Source: an uncultured Lachnospiraceae bacterium
GTDB taxonomy: Bacteria; Bacillota; Clostridia; Lachnospirales; Lachnospiraceae
DNA: 43,817 nucleotides
Assembly (NCBI GenBank): GCA_951800145.1
Contig: CATOJE010000028.1
Location: forward strand, 1 to 43,817
Reading direction: 5' to 3'
This document shows, piece after piece, positions 17,623 to 25,495 of this stretch. How positions within the stretch are numbered: position 1 is the stretch's first letter; the number at the start of each line of letters is the position of its first letter. The position numbers were made by a program, and so were the translations under genes. The notes below the pieces were generated by a model. It was not told the origin of the DNA, did not search any database, and saw only the letters and a program-made list of their open reading frames with translations.

Positions 17623-18585
17623 ATGAAGTTGAATAAGAAGGCAATCGCAGGAGCAGGTTTAGGCGCGTTGGCACTGGTAGGGGGGACATTTGCGTATTAT
17701 AGTCAGACAGCAACCCTGGATAACCCGTTAAAGACAGGCAGCCATGTGGAGTCATTAGTTGAGGAATTTACTCCTCCGTCCGATGACCAGTTTTTAAAGC
17801 CAGGCCAAACATGGGATAAGGTGGTAGGCGCGGAAAACACCGGCGATTATCCAGTGCTGGTAAGGATTAAGATGGAAGAGAAATGGAATTATACCGGTGA
17901 AACGAATGCATACCAGACCATTCTCAGCAGTAATCAGGAAGCATTTAATAAGGGAAAAGGCGATGGCAATGGCTTTAAAGACGGGATCTTTACTGCAGAT
18001 CAGACATCACAAATCGAGACGGTAGATGGAGAGCAAGTGGACATTGGTGATAAAAATGGCTTGACAGAAAATGATAAAACCGTTGTCTATAAAAATTTAA
18101 ACCTTACAGATGGATGGATCGACGGAGGTGATGGCTACTGGTATTGGAACGGAGTGCTGGAAGCGAAACCGAAGGACGGTACAGCCAACCCGAAATCAAA
18201 AACATCCAAGCTTATGGATAAGCTGATCCTGGCAACAAATGTTGACCTTGGCCTTTATGAGACAACAGAGTACTATGCCTTTGCGGCAGACGAAGCCAGT
18301 ATAAAAGAAACAGACTGGCAAGCCTTAGGGACGCAGGATATCAATGATATCGCTAAAACGATTCCGGAAAATCAGAAATTATTCCGTAAGGCAGAATCCA
18401 AGCTTAGTGATGGTAAGAAGGGATATGCAGATTCTAACTATACTTTGACCATTACCTCAGAATTTGTTCAGGCAACCAAGGATGCAGTAGCAGATAGCTG
18501 GAAAGCAGCAGATGGAACACTATTTGACATTACAAAATTAACCAATGTTAAAACAGATACAGATGGTGTAAATCTGATCAACTAG
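17623..18585 (+). CDS. TasA/camelysin-like secreted protein 4, AT-rich paralogue (candidate major fibre subunit)
   Basis: A 320-residue exported protein with the cleanest SipW signal of the set: LGALALVGGTFAYYSQTATL followed by DNPLKTG and SLVEEFTPP. The mature part has LKPGQTWDKVVGAENTGDYP and VRIKMEEKW, then YWYWNGVLEAKP and a C-terminal TSEFVQATKDAV, all shared with genes 2 and 3. ATG at 17623 follows GGGAG. Its composition is strikingly AT-rich (30% GC in 18061-18120 by hand count) between GC-rich neighbours. The regular, Thr/Asn/Gln/Lys-rich sequence and separate leader make it a candidate for the abundant structural subunit; that role is inference. Confidence 0.8.
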   Translation: MKLNKKAIAGAGLGALALVGGTFAYYSQTATLDNPLKTGSHVESLVEEFTPPSDDQFLKPGQTWDKVVGAENTGDYPVLVRIKMEEKWNYTGETNAYQTILSSNQEAFNKGKGDGNGFKDGIFTADQTSQIETVDGEQVDIGDKNGLTENDKTVVYKNLNLTDGWIDGGDGYWYWNGVLEAKPKDGTANPKSKTSKLMDKLILATNVDLGLYETTEYYAFAADEASIKETDWQALGTQDINDIAKTIPENQKLFRKAESKLSDGKKGYADSNYTLTITSEFVQATKDAVADSWKAADGTLFDITKLTNVKTDTDGVNLIN

Positions 18586-18616
18586 AAAGCACAGCACGAA
18601 AGGCTAACCCAAACCA

Positions 18617-19174
18617 ATGAAACGGATCCAAAAAACCCTGAACATCCTCTCCTGGCCCGTGTACCTGTGCATCATTGCCTACCTGCTCATCGCGGCCCCC
18701 TTACTGGCCGGCTACCGGCCGGTGGTGGTGCTCAGCGGAAGTATGGAGCCCACCTATCACGTGGCCAGCGTTATATATTACAAGCAGGCCCCCTTTGAGC
18801 AGATCTCCGAGGGGGACGCAATCACCTACCAGGCCGGGGAGGATTCCCTGGTGACCCACCGGGTGGCGGAGAAGCTGGAGGTCACCAGACAGTTTATCAC
18901 CAAGGGCGATGCCAACCCCACCCAGGATCCCAATCCGGTATCCTATGAAAACGTGGTGGGGAAGGCGCTTCCCTTCTCCATCCCCTACGCAGGCTATTTT
19001 GTGGATTTCGGCAAGAAGCCGGCAGTGATTGGGGTGATGGCCCTGATACTGATAGGAGGAATGGCGGCAGACTGGCTGGTGAAGTCCGAGAGTGGAGAAA
19101 CGCCGGATAAAGAAGCAGAGAAAAAGAATGCCGGTCCGGACAGGAAAGAAGATATTCCCGGGAAGAAGGCCTGA
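18617..19174 (+). CDS. sipW: SipW-type (ER-type) signal peptidase I
   Basis: A 185-residue membrane serine protease of family S26B that cleaves the signal peptides of TasA-like proteins. Transmembrane segments lie at about residues 12-31 and 133-151. The catalytic serine is in VLSGSMEPT (Ser42). The base is a histidine in VTHRV (His81) instead of the lysine of ordinary bacterial SPases, and the conserved aspartate is in TKGDANPTQD (Asp98). These are the hallmarks of SipW/archaeal-type enzymes. A charged C-terminal tail follows the second membrane segment. The ribosome site (GAAAGG) is weaker than those of its substrates, which fits with an enzyme needed in lower amounts. Confidence 0.9.
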   Translation: MKRIQKTLNILSWPVYLCIIAYLLIAAPLLAGYRPVVVLSGSMEPTYHVASVIYYKQAPFEQISEGDAITYQAGEDSLVTHRVAEKLEVTRQFITKGDANPTQDPNPVSYENVVGKALPFSIPYAGYFVDFGKKPAVIGVMALILIGGMAADWLVKSESGETPDKEAEKKNAGPDRKEDIPGKKA

Positions 19175-19190
19175 GTCAGGAAAGCATAAT

Positions 19191-19239
19191 GTGCTCTCGG
19201 AATCTCTTTGTGCCTGATTTTGTGAGATTCCGGGAGCAC
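19191..19239 (+). repeat. 16-bp-stem hairpin between sipW and TasA-like gene 5
   Basis: GTGCTCTCGGAATCTC (19191-19206) pairs with GAGATTCCGGGAGCAC (19224-19239) with one G-U pair, around a 17-nt loop containing TGCCTGATTTTG. There is no T-run after it, so it is not a standard terminator. A similar sequence occurs at 36615-36656 before ftsW. It may be a dispersed element or an mRNA-processing or stability hairpin. Confidence 0.6.
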
Positions 19240-19263
19240 ATCATATTGACAGGGAGAACAAAT

Positions 19264-20937
19264 ATGAGGAAGAAAAAGAGAGTAATAATCGCAGGCCTGG
19301 CGGCTGCGGCAGCTGCTGCAATGATCGGAGGCACCTGGGCAGTATGGACGCAGCAGATTCAGGCCGGAAATGAATACCAGATCGCCAAATACAGCACCCG
19401 CCTGGAGGAGAATTTCGACCCGCCAGAGAACTGGCAGCCGGGAATCAGCGTGGAGAAGGCAGTCTGGGTGACCAATGACAGCCCCCAGGGCCACGGGGCC
19501 CCCGTCTTGGCAAAGGTAGAGCTGAGCCAGCGATGGATCCGCCAGGAGAATGTATACATGGATACCTTAGACCAGGCCACCGGGGAGATAAAAAGTGTTC
19601 CGGTGGAGCCTCTGGCAGGGGAACCGCTTCCTCTGATCTTCCAGCCGGAGGGAGGGGAGTGCCAGTTTGCTGCGGTTCCCCGGTTCAACCAGTCTGCTGT
19701 GGTCGCCTTAGCCTCCGGGAGGAATCAGGAGCCTGGCCTGCGGCTGGACATCCCCAGTGTCAATTCCATCCAGGAGGCAGAGGGGAAGTGGCTGTTGGTT
19801 AATGAGAGCCCGGCCCTGACGGGAAACTATGTGTTCTACTATATGGGCGTTCTCCAGCCAGGGGAGGCCAGCCCCCGCCTGCTGGAAAGCGTGGCCATGA
19901 ATCCCCTTCTGGAAAATACGGTAAGCGGAAGCTATGGCTATTACGAAAAGCAGGAGGACGGCTACCATTTGATCACCATGGAGACGAAAAACTCCGCCAA
20001 TGGCTATGACAGCTGCCGCTACACCTTAGATGTAACTGCCACCACAGTGCAGAATACAAAAGCAGCTGTGGAGAAGGTGTTCGGCTCCAACAGCATTGAC
20101 CAGACGGTGGTGTCCTACCTGACGGCCATGGCGGATTCAGGTATCGTGGAGTCTGAGCTGACCAAGCGCCTCTCCTTCGAGCGGTCAGAGGGCCGGTTCG
20201 TCTATACCCCATATCGCGATCAGGAAGGCGCAGAGGAGGGGAACTGGTTTATGAGCTTTACTGACATGATGCCGGGCGGCGTTTACCGGGATAAGCTTCA
20301 GATTGAAAATAACAGCTCCAGAGATTTCCGGGTTTATATGCAGGTACTTCCCCGCGCTCAGGATGCCCTGCGGGATGAGCTTCTGAGCATGATTCAGATG
20401 AGCGTATGGCACGACGGGACGCTGCTGTATCAGGGCAATGCCTCCGGCTCTGCCCTGGTGACGGATGAGGGGCTGCAGCGTCTGGTTTATCTGGGACGCT
20501 ACGATGCCCGTTCCTTGGGAGAGATAACCGTGGAGCTGAAAATCGATGAGGAGCTGGCCTTAGACGAGACCGGGACCTGTAAATATGCGGATCTGCTGAC
20601 AAAGATTGACTGGGAGTTTATGGTGACTGAACTGGATTCCCCAGGCGGACCGGGAGGCGGAGGCACCAGAGATCCGGGAAATCCGGGCCGCTCCACCACA
20701 GTGATTACCGACGATCCGGTTCCCTTATCGGTTATCGATGACGGGGATGTACCCTTAAGCGACGGGATGATCATCGAGGATGAGGCGGTGCCCTTAGGGG
20801 CGATGCCTAAGACAGGAGATACCACCCCCTGGATACCTTTGACCGTGACCTTCCTGGTAAGCGGAGGATTCCTTGGGGGAATGATGCTGTTAAGGCGGAA
20901 GGAGCAGGAAAAGGAAAGCGGGAAAATGAAAAATTGA
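19264..20937 (+). CDS. TasA-like surface protein 5 with SipW signal and MPKTG sorting signal
   Basis: A 557-residue cell-wall-anchored member of the set. The N-terminus has a SipW-type signal: basic start, AGLAAAAAAAMIGGTWAVW, then YSTRLEENFDPPENWQPG. The body contains two TasA-like halves, the second starting near residue 275 and containing FMSFTDMMPGGVYRDKLQI and NSSRDFRVYM. Residues about 460-513 form a Gly/Pro-rich and acidic stalk. The C-terminus has MPKTGD (about 514-519), a membrane segment and a short charged tail, which is a sortase signal with Met for Leu. No sortase gene is in the window. I chose ATG 19264 after AGGGAGA; an ATG at 19189 would start inside the hairpin element. Confidence 0.82.
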   Translation: MRKKKRVIIAGLAAAAAAAMIGGTWAVWTQQIQAGNEYQIAKYSTRLEENFDPPENWQPGISVEKAVWVTNDSPQGHGAPVLAKVELSQRWIRQENVYMDTLDQATGEIKSVPVEPLAGEPLPLIFQPEGGECQFAAVPRFNQSAVVALASGRNQEPGLRLDIPSVNSIQEAEGKWLLVNESPALTGNYVFYYMGVLQPGEASPRLLESVAMNPLLENTVSGSYGYYEKQEDGYHLITMETKNSANGYDSCRYTLDVTATTVQNTKAAVEKVFGSNSIDQTVVSYLTAMADSGIVESELTKRLSFERSEGRFVYTPYRDQEGAEEGNWFMSFTDMMPGGVYRDKLQIENNSSRDFRVYMQVLPRAQDALRDELLSMIQMSVWHDGTLLYQGNASGSALVTDEGLQRLVYLGRYDARSLGEITVELKIDEELALDETGTCKYADLLTKIDWEFMVTELDSPGGPGGGGTRDPGNPGRSTTVITDDPVPLSVIDDGDVPLSDGMIIEDEAVPLGAMPKTGDTTPWIPLTVTFLVSGGFLGGMMLLRRKEQEKESGKMKN

Positions 20938-20940
20938 AAT

Positions 20941-21014
20941 GCATAAAGATGCAGGCTGAGACCCAGAATCGTGGATGGATTCATCGAAGAGGGGTTTCAG
21001 CCTGCATCTTATGC
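20941..21014. repeat. Long inverted repeat between convergent genes
   Basis: GCATAAAGATGCAGGCTGAG at 20941-20960 (continuing to 20964) pairs with the complement at 20992-21014, giving about 23 bp with one bulge and one mismatch or G-U pair. A second small stem GAATC/GATTC lies in the loop. It starts 4 bp after the TasA-like gene 5 stop and lies before the convergent ATPase gene. There is no T-run. It may act as a bidirectional transcript end or 3' stabiliser. Confidence 0.65.
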
Positions 21015-21034
21015 GTTACCGTATGAAATATTCT

Positions 21035-22717
21035 CTATCCTATCAACACGGTCTTCCCTATAAAGGCAAACCCGTAATGCCGAATCCGCTCCTTGGGGAT
21101 TCCACGCATTGCCAGAACCGTATCATATGCTTTCTCCTCTATCTGCTGAAGCGCTGCTGTCACAGTATCTGCTAGCGTCTTCTCATCCTCGGAATCATGC
21201 ACCTTGAATTCCAGCACAAAGGCCGGATCCTCATCCTTCAAGGGTTCCAGCATCACATCATATCTCCCCAAACCACTTTCTCTGTTAGAAGTGATGCGGT
21301 ATCTATCTGCTAAATCCACCATTAGACCTAACACAAAGCCATGATAGAAGCGCTCCGGTTCGGCAGCTTCAGACGGCTTGCTGCCAGCATCAAAAAAACT
21401 GAAGGTAGCCAATGCAGTCCGATTCATATAGACATTCATGGCTTTCCTGTCATCCAACAGCAACGCCTTGATAAACGCATTATAAGCCGGCGTATACTCT
21501 GCAAACCAGCCATTTATCATATGCCGGAACATTAACCGTACTTCCTTATTGGTCAGAGACAGTGTATACTCGCATTCACCAGAATCCCCATTGATCGTAT
21601 AAGCCTCCACCTTCAGATAGCCACAGGCCAGGAACAGACTCCAGATAGCATGGAGATTATGGTTCAGCTGACTGAATAGAATCTGTTCATCAATTGCCGC
21701 ATGAAAAGATTTTCCCTGCAGCAAATCTTCCATGATAATTTTTATCTCTGGAATCCCTTCCTGAATCAGCTTCCCCACCAGGCTGTTGGAACTGGTGTTT
21801 GCCCAGTAAGCAGCAAACCGTTGCTTGTCAAGATAATTGATAATGGACCATGGATTATAAATATCACATGTATTTCCAAATGTAAACCCATCATACCAGG
21901 CACGAACCTCTTCCTTTTTTGTAAGTCCGAATTCATCCATGGCGGCAAAGACTTCCAGTTCTGTAAAACCGAAAGAAGCCTCATATTTGCATGAGGTAGA
22001 GGTAACTATCTCTAAATGATTTAAGTCAGAGAAAATAGACTCTTTACTGATTCTTGTAATACCCGTCATGACTGCCCTCTCCATGGACGGATTCGTTTTA
22101 AAAGTAGAATTGAACAGGCTTCGGATAAATGCCGCCATTTCATCCCAATATCCGTGTACATAAGCCTCCTGCATGGGAGTATCATATTCATCTAATAAAA
22201 TGATGACTTTTTTTCCATAATAATTCGAAAGAAATTCTGATAAAGCTTTCAGGGAATAAGAAGCTACAGAATCGCTCATTGCAGGGGATATTTCATGGAA
22301 AATATCTGGAAGTCTTTTTCGATCGGGTCCTCCATCCTGCAAGACTGAAAATCTATCAAACAAACTTTTGATGATACGGCAGATCTTATCCCTTGCATTT
22401 CCAAAGGTTGTTTCCTTCACATCTGCAAAGCTTAAGAAAATTACCGGATAGCTGCCCTGAAGATTACGATATCTCTCTTCTTTCCATATATCTAATCCTT
22501 CAAATAAGACGCCATCGTCTGCATATTCCACAGAAAAAAAATGCTCCAGCATGTTCATTGCCAGTGTTTTACCGAATCGCCGGGGGCGGGTAATCAATGT
22601 TACCTCATCCTGGTTTTCCCACCATTCCTGAATGAACGCCGTTTTATCCACGTAAAAACAATTGTTTCGGATGATTTTTCCGAAATCCTGTATCCCGATT
22701 CCTACGGTCCTTGCCAT
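21035..22717 (-). CDS. AAA-ATPase-like protein with PD-(D/E)XK nuclease-like C-terminus
   Basis: A 560-residue protein of the widespread AAA-ATPase-like (PF09820) plus PD-(D/E)XK nuclease-superfamily (PF08011) architecture. Residues 8-30 hold IGIQDFGKIIRNNCFYVDKT, then the unusual P-loop TRPRRFGKT (about 43-51). IILLDEYDTPM is the Walker B region. Near the C-terminus, RYDVML (Asp487) and VLEFKV (Glu503, Lys505) give the D...E-x-K nuclease pattern. The family is abundant and multi-copy in gut Clostridia and Bacteroides; its function is not settled, and mobile or selfish behaviour is suspected. The start follows GGAGGTG on the minus strand. It is AT-richer than the flanking genes, which suggests insertion between the surface locus and fumC. 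Confidence 0.82.
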   Translation of the reverse strand: MARTVGIGIQDFGKIIRNNCFYVDKTAFIQEWWENQDEVTLITRPRRFGKTLAMNMLEHFFSVEYADDGVLFEGLDIWKEERYRNLQGSYPVIFLSFADVKETTFGNARDKICRIIKSLFDRFSVLQDGGPDRKRLPDIFHEISPAMSDSVASYSLKALSEFLSNYYGKKVIILLDEYDTPMQEAYVHGYWDEMAAFIRSLFNSTFKTNPSMERAVMTGITRISKESIFSDLNHLEIVTSTSCKYEASFGFTELEVFAAMDEFGLTKKEEVRAWYDGFTFGNTCDIYNPWSIINYLDKQRFAAYWANTSSNSLVGKLIQEGIPEIKIIMEDLLQGKSFHAAIDEQILFSQLNHNLHAIWSLFLACGYLKVEAYTINGDSGECEYTLSLTNKEVRLMFRHMINGWFAEYTPAYNAFIKALLLDDRKAMNVYMNRTALATFSFFDAGSKPSEAAEPERFYHGFVLGLMVDLADRYRITSNRESGLGRYDVMLEPLKDEDPAFVLEFKVHDSEDEKTLADTVTAALQQIEEKAYDTVLAMRGIPKERIRHYGFAFIGKTVLIG

Positions 22718-22852
22718 TTGGCACCTCCTGCATTTAACCTGAATGTATCAATCACGTTATTTCGAGTGTACCATATTTTTGAGTGGATGACCATACGATT
22801 GTGCTGAATTATCAATGAAAGACGGATAAAGGGCTGCAGTGTATGGTTTTTC

Positions 22853-22881
22853 TTGTATTTCCGGCATGCTTCGCGTATAAT
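22853..22881 (+). promoter_or_regulatory. Sigma-A promoter for fumC
   Basis: TTGTAT (22853-22858), a 17-bp spacer and a perfect TATAAT (22876-22881) lie 61 bp before the fumC start. It faces away from the minus-strand ATPase gene. The rest of the 225-bp intergenic region 22718-22942 is AT-rich with no other assignable site. Confidence 0.7.
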
Positions 22882-22942
22882 AAGGTCAATGGAGAGGCTA
22901 AGCAGTAACAGGCTGTCCACATTTCCAACACAGGAGGAAAAC

Positions 22943-24310
22943 ATGATGGATTTTCGAATCGAGCACGACTCTATGGGAGAGGTAAGGGTTCCCGCGGATC
23001 GGTACTGGGGGGCGCAGACCCAGCGGAGTCTGGAGAATTTTAAGATTGGAACGGAGAAGATCCCGATGGAAATCATCCGTGCCTTCGGCACCCTGAAGAA
23101 GGCGGCCGCCATAGCGAATCACCGCCTTGGAAGGCTGGATGAGCCCCGCAGGAGCCTGATCTGCCAGGTCTGCGACGAAATTTCAGCAGGCCGGCTGGAC
23201 AGCCATTTTCCGCTGGCTGTATGGCAGACTGGCAGCGGGACTCAGTCGAATATGAATGTGAACGAGGTGATCGCCAACCGGGGGAATGAAATCGCCGGGG
23301 AGGCGCGGCTCCACCCCAATGACCATGTGAACATGTCCCAGAGCTCCAATGACACCTTCCCTACAGCCATGCACATTGGGGCGGCGCTGTCCATTGAGGA
23401 GCATCTGTTTCCAGCCATAGATGACCTGATACAGACCTTTGAACGTCTGATGGAGGAGAATGAGGGGATTGTCAAGACGGGCCGCACCCATCTTCAGGAC
23501 GCCACACCCATTACCTTCTCTCAGGAGATCAGCGGGTGGAAGAATATGCTGGAGAAATCCAGGGAGATGCTTTTTTTAAGCCTTCCGGGCCTTAAGGAGC
23601 TGGCTTTGGGAGGGACTGCGGTGGGCACCGGCTTAAATGCGCCGGCGGGCTTTGACGTGGAGGTGGCAAAGGCTGTGTCAGAGCTGACGGGAAAGGAATT
23701 TCGGACAGCGGAAAATAAGTTCCACGCCCTGACCAGCAAGGACGAGCTGGTGTTTGCCCATGGAGCCCTGAAGGGCCTGGCGGCGAATATGATGAAAATC
23801 GCTAATGATATCCGCTGGCTGGCCAGCGGTCCCCGCTGCGGGCTGGGGGAGATACGGATCCCGGAGAATGAGCCTGGCAGCTCCATCATGCCGGGAAAGG
23901 TGAATCCCACCCAGTGCGAGTCTGTTACCATGGTGGCAGTGCAGGTGATGGCCAATGACGTGGCAGTGGGGATGGCGGCTTCCCAGGGGAATTTCCAGCT
24001 GAATGTGTTCATGCCGGTATGTATTTATAATTTCCTCCAGTCGGTTCGGCTGCTGTCGGATTCCCTGATTTCCTTTAATAAGAACTGTGTGGCAGGGATT
24101 CAGGCCAACCGGGAGAAAATGACGGAAAATTTACATCGTTCTCTGATGCTTGTAACCTGTTTAAACCCTTATATCGGCTATGAAAACGGGGCAAAAACAG
24201 CGAAAAAAGCTTATAGTGAAGGGATTTCCTTAAAGGAAGCCTGTGTTGCTCTGGGATTTTTGACAGAAGAGAAATTTGACGAAATTTTTATACCTGAGAA
24301 GATGGTTTAG
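22943..24310 (+). CDS. fumC: Class II fumarate hydratase
   Basis: A cytosolic, cofactor-free fumarase interconverting fumarate and L-malate, of the fumarase/aspartase superfamily. It shows FRIEHDSMGEVRVPAD at the N-terminus, WQTGSGTQSNMNVNEV, the catalytic-site TGRTHLQDATPITFSQE and the family signature GSSIMPGKVNPTQCE (about residues 312-326). At 455 residues it is full length. The start at 22943 has AGGAGG five bases upstream; the adjacent ATG at 22946 is equally possible. The upstream in-frame ATG at 22853 coincides with the promoter and is rejected. The malic enzyme gene follows after 15 bp, so the pair converts fumarate to malate and then pyruvate. Confidence 0.95.
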   Translation: MMDFRIEHDSMGEVRVPADRYWGAQTQRSLENFKIGTEKIPMEIIRAFGTLKKAAAIANHRLGRLDEPRRSLICQVCDEISAGRLDSHFPLAVWQTGSGTQSNMNVNEVIANRGNEIAGEARLHPNDHVNMSQSSNDTFPTAMHIGAALSIEEHLFPAIDDLIQTFERLMEENEGIVKTGRTHLQDATPITFSQEISGWKNMLEKSREMLFLSLPGLKELALGGTAVGTGLNAPAGFDVEVAKAVSELTGKEFRTAENKFHALTSKDELVFAHGALKGLAANMMKIANDIRWLASGPRCGLGEIRIPENEPGSSIMPGKVNPTQCESVTMVAVQVMANDVAVGMAASQGNFQLNVFMPVCIYNFLQSVRLLSDSLISFNKNCVAGIQANREKMTENLHRSLMLVTCLNPYIGYENGAKTAKKAYSEGISLKEACVALGFLTEEKFDEIFIPEKMV

Positions 24311-24325
24311 AAGGAGGAATCCAGG

Positions 24326-25495
24326 ATGGATGTGAATGAAGCTTCATTACAGATGCATTATGATTTAGGAGGGAAGATCGAGGTGATCTCCCGGAAGCGG
24401 ATAGAGACCAGGGAGGATCTGTCCCTGGCTTACACCCCGGGAGTGGCGGAGCCCTGCAGGGTGATAGCAAAGGATTATGAGGAGTCCTTCCGGCTGACCA
24501 GGCGGTCGAAGCTGGTGGCGGTGATTACCGACGGCACAGCGGTTCTGGGGCTGGGGGATATCGGCCCTGCGGCCGGCATGCCGGTGATGGAAGGGAAGTG
24601 CGCCTTATTTAAAGAGTTTGCAGATGTGGACGCGTTCCCCCTGTGCATTGACTCAAAGGATACAGATACCATCGTCCAGACCATTGCCCTGATCTCCAAA
24701 AGCTTCGGGGGGATTAACCTGGAGGATATCGCTGCCCCCAGATGCTTTGAGATCGAGCGCCGCTTAAAGGAGCTGTGTGATATCCCGGTATTTCATGATG
24801 ACCAGCACGGCACGGCTATTGTGGTGGCGGCAGCCTTGATCAATGCGGTGAAGGTGACGGGCAAGAGGATGGGAGCTTTAAAAATCGTCATCAACGGCGC
24901 CGGAGCAGCGGGAATCGCCATCGGGAAGCTGCTGATCCGCATGGGCTTTGGAAATGTGGTGATGTGTGACATCCACGGCATTATCTGTGAGGGGGATGAG
25001 GGGCTGACCTCTGGCCAGGAGGAGATCTCCCACATCAGCAATCAAAATCATGACCATGGCTCCCTGGCGGATGCCCTGAAGGGGGCGGACGCCTTTGTGG
25101 GCGTGTCCAGGCCGAACCTGGTGACCAGGGAGATGGTGGCATCCATGAATCAGGGCATTGTGTTCGCCATGGCGAATCCCACACCGGAGATTATGCCGGA
25201 GGAGGCAAAGGCCGGAGGGGCTGCGGTGGTAGGAACCGGGCGTTCTGATTTCCCCAACCAGATTAATAATGTGCTGGTATTCCCGGGGATTTTCAAAGGC
25301 GCTCTTTCCGTGCGGGCCAGGGAGATCACAGAATCCATGAAGGTGCGGGCAGCTTACGCCATCGCGGGGATGATCCCGGAGGAATCGCTCCACAAGGAAA
25401 ATATCATCCCCTCCCCCTTAAATAAGGAAGTGGCAGAGGTGGTGGCAAAGGCTGTGGCAGACACGGCAGTGGAAGAGGGGATCGCCAGGATTTAG
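24326..25495 (+). CDS. NAD(P)-dependent malic enzyme
   Basis: This enzyme decarboxylates L-malate to pyruvate and CO2 with reduction of NAD(P). The N-terminal half carries LAYTPGVAEPCR and VITDGTAVLGLGDIG plus GKCALFKEFADVDAFP. FHDDQHGTAIVVAAAL is the metal and substrate region, and INGAGAAGIAIGK (about 190-202) is the Rossmann loop. The length of 389 is that of the short bacterial form. The start follows AAGGAGGAATCC. The stop overlaps the convergent enolase stop by 4 bp. Cofactor preference cannot be judged here. Confidence 0.93.
   Translation: MDVNEASLQMHYDLGGKIEVISRKRIETREDLSLAYTPGVAEPCRVIAKDYEESFRLTRRSKLVAVITDGTAVLGLGDIGPAAGMPVMEGKCALFKEFADVDAFPLCIDSKDTDTIVQTIALISKSFGGINLEDIAAPRCFEIERRLKELCDIPVFHDDQHGTAIVVAAALINAVKVTGKRMGALKIVINGAGAAGIAIGKLLIRMGFGNVVMCDIHGIICEGDEGLTSGQEEISHISNQNHDHGSLADALKGADAFVGVSRPNLVTREMVASMNQGIVFAMANPTPEIMPEEAKAGGAAVVGTGRSDFPNQINNVLVFPGIFKGALSVRAREITESMKVRAAYAIAGMIPEESLHKENIIPSPLNKEVAEVVAKAVADTAVEEGIARI

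Noticed and set aside
10044-20937. The surface locus as a sortase-assembled pilus operon
   Set aside because: There is no sortase C gene, the giant protein has no LPXTG and the signal peptidase is of SipW type. Cna-B domains alone do not make a pilus.
20941-21014. The long inverted repeat as a normal Rho-independent terminator
   Set aside because: No T-run follows the stem on either strand, so I list it as a repeat of unknown role.
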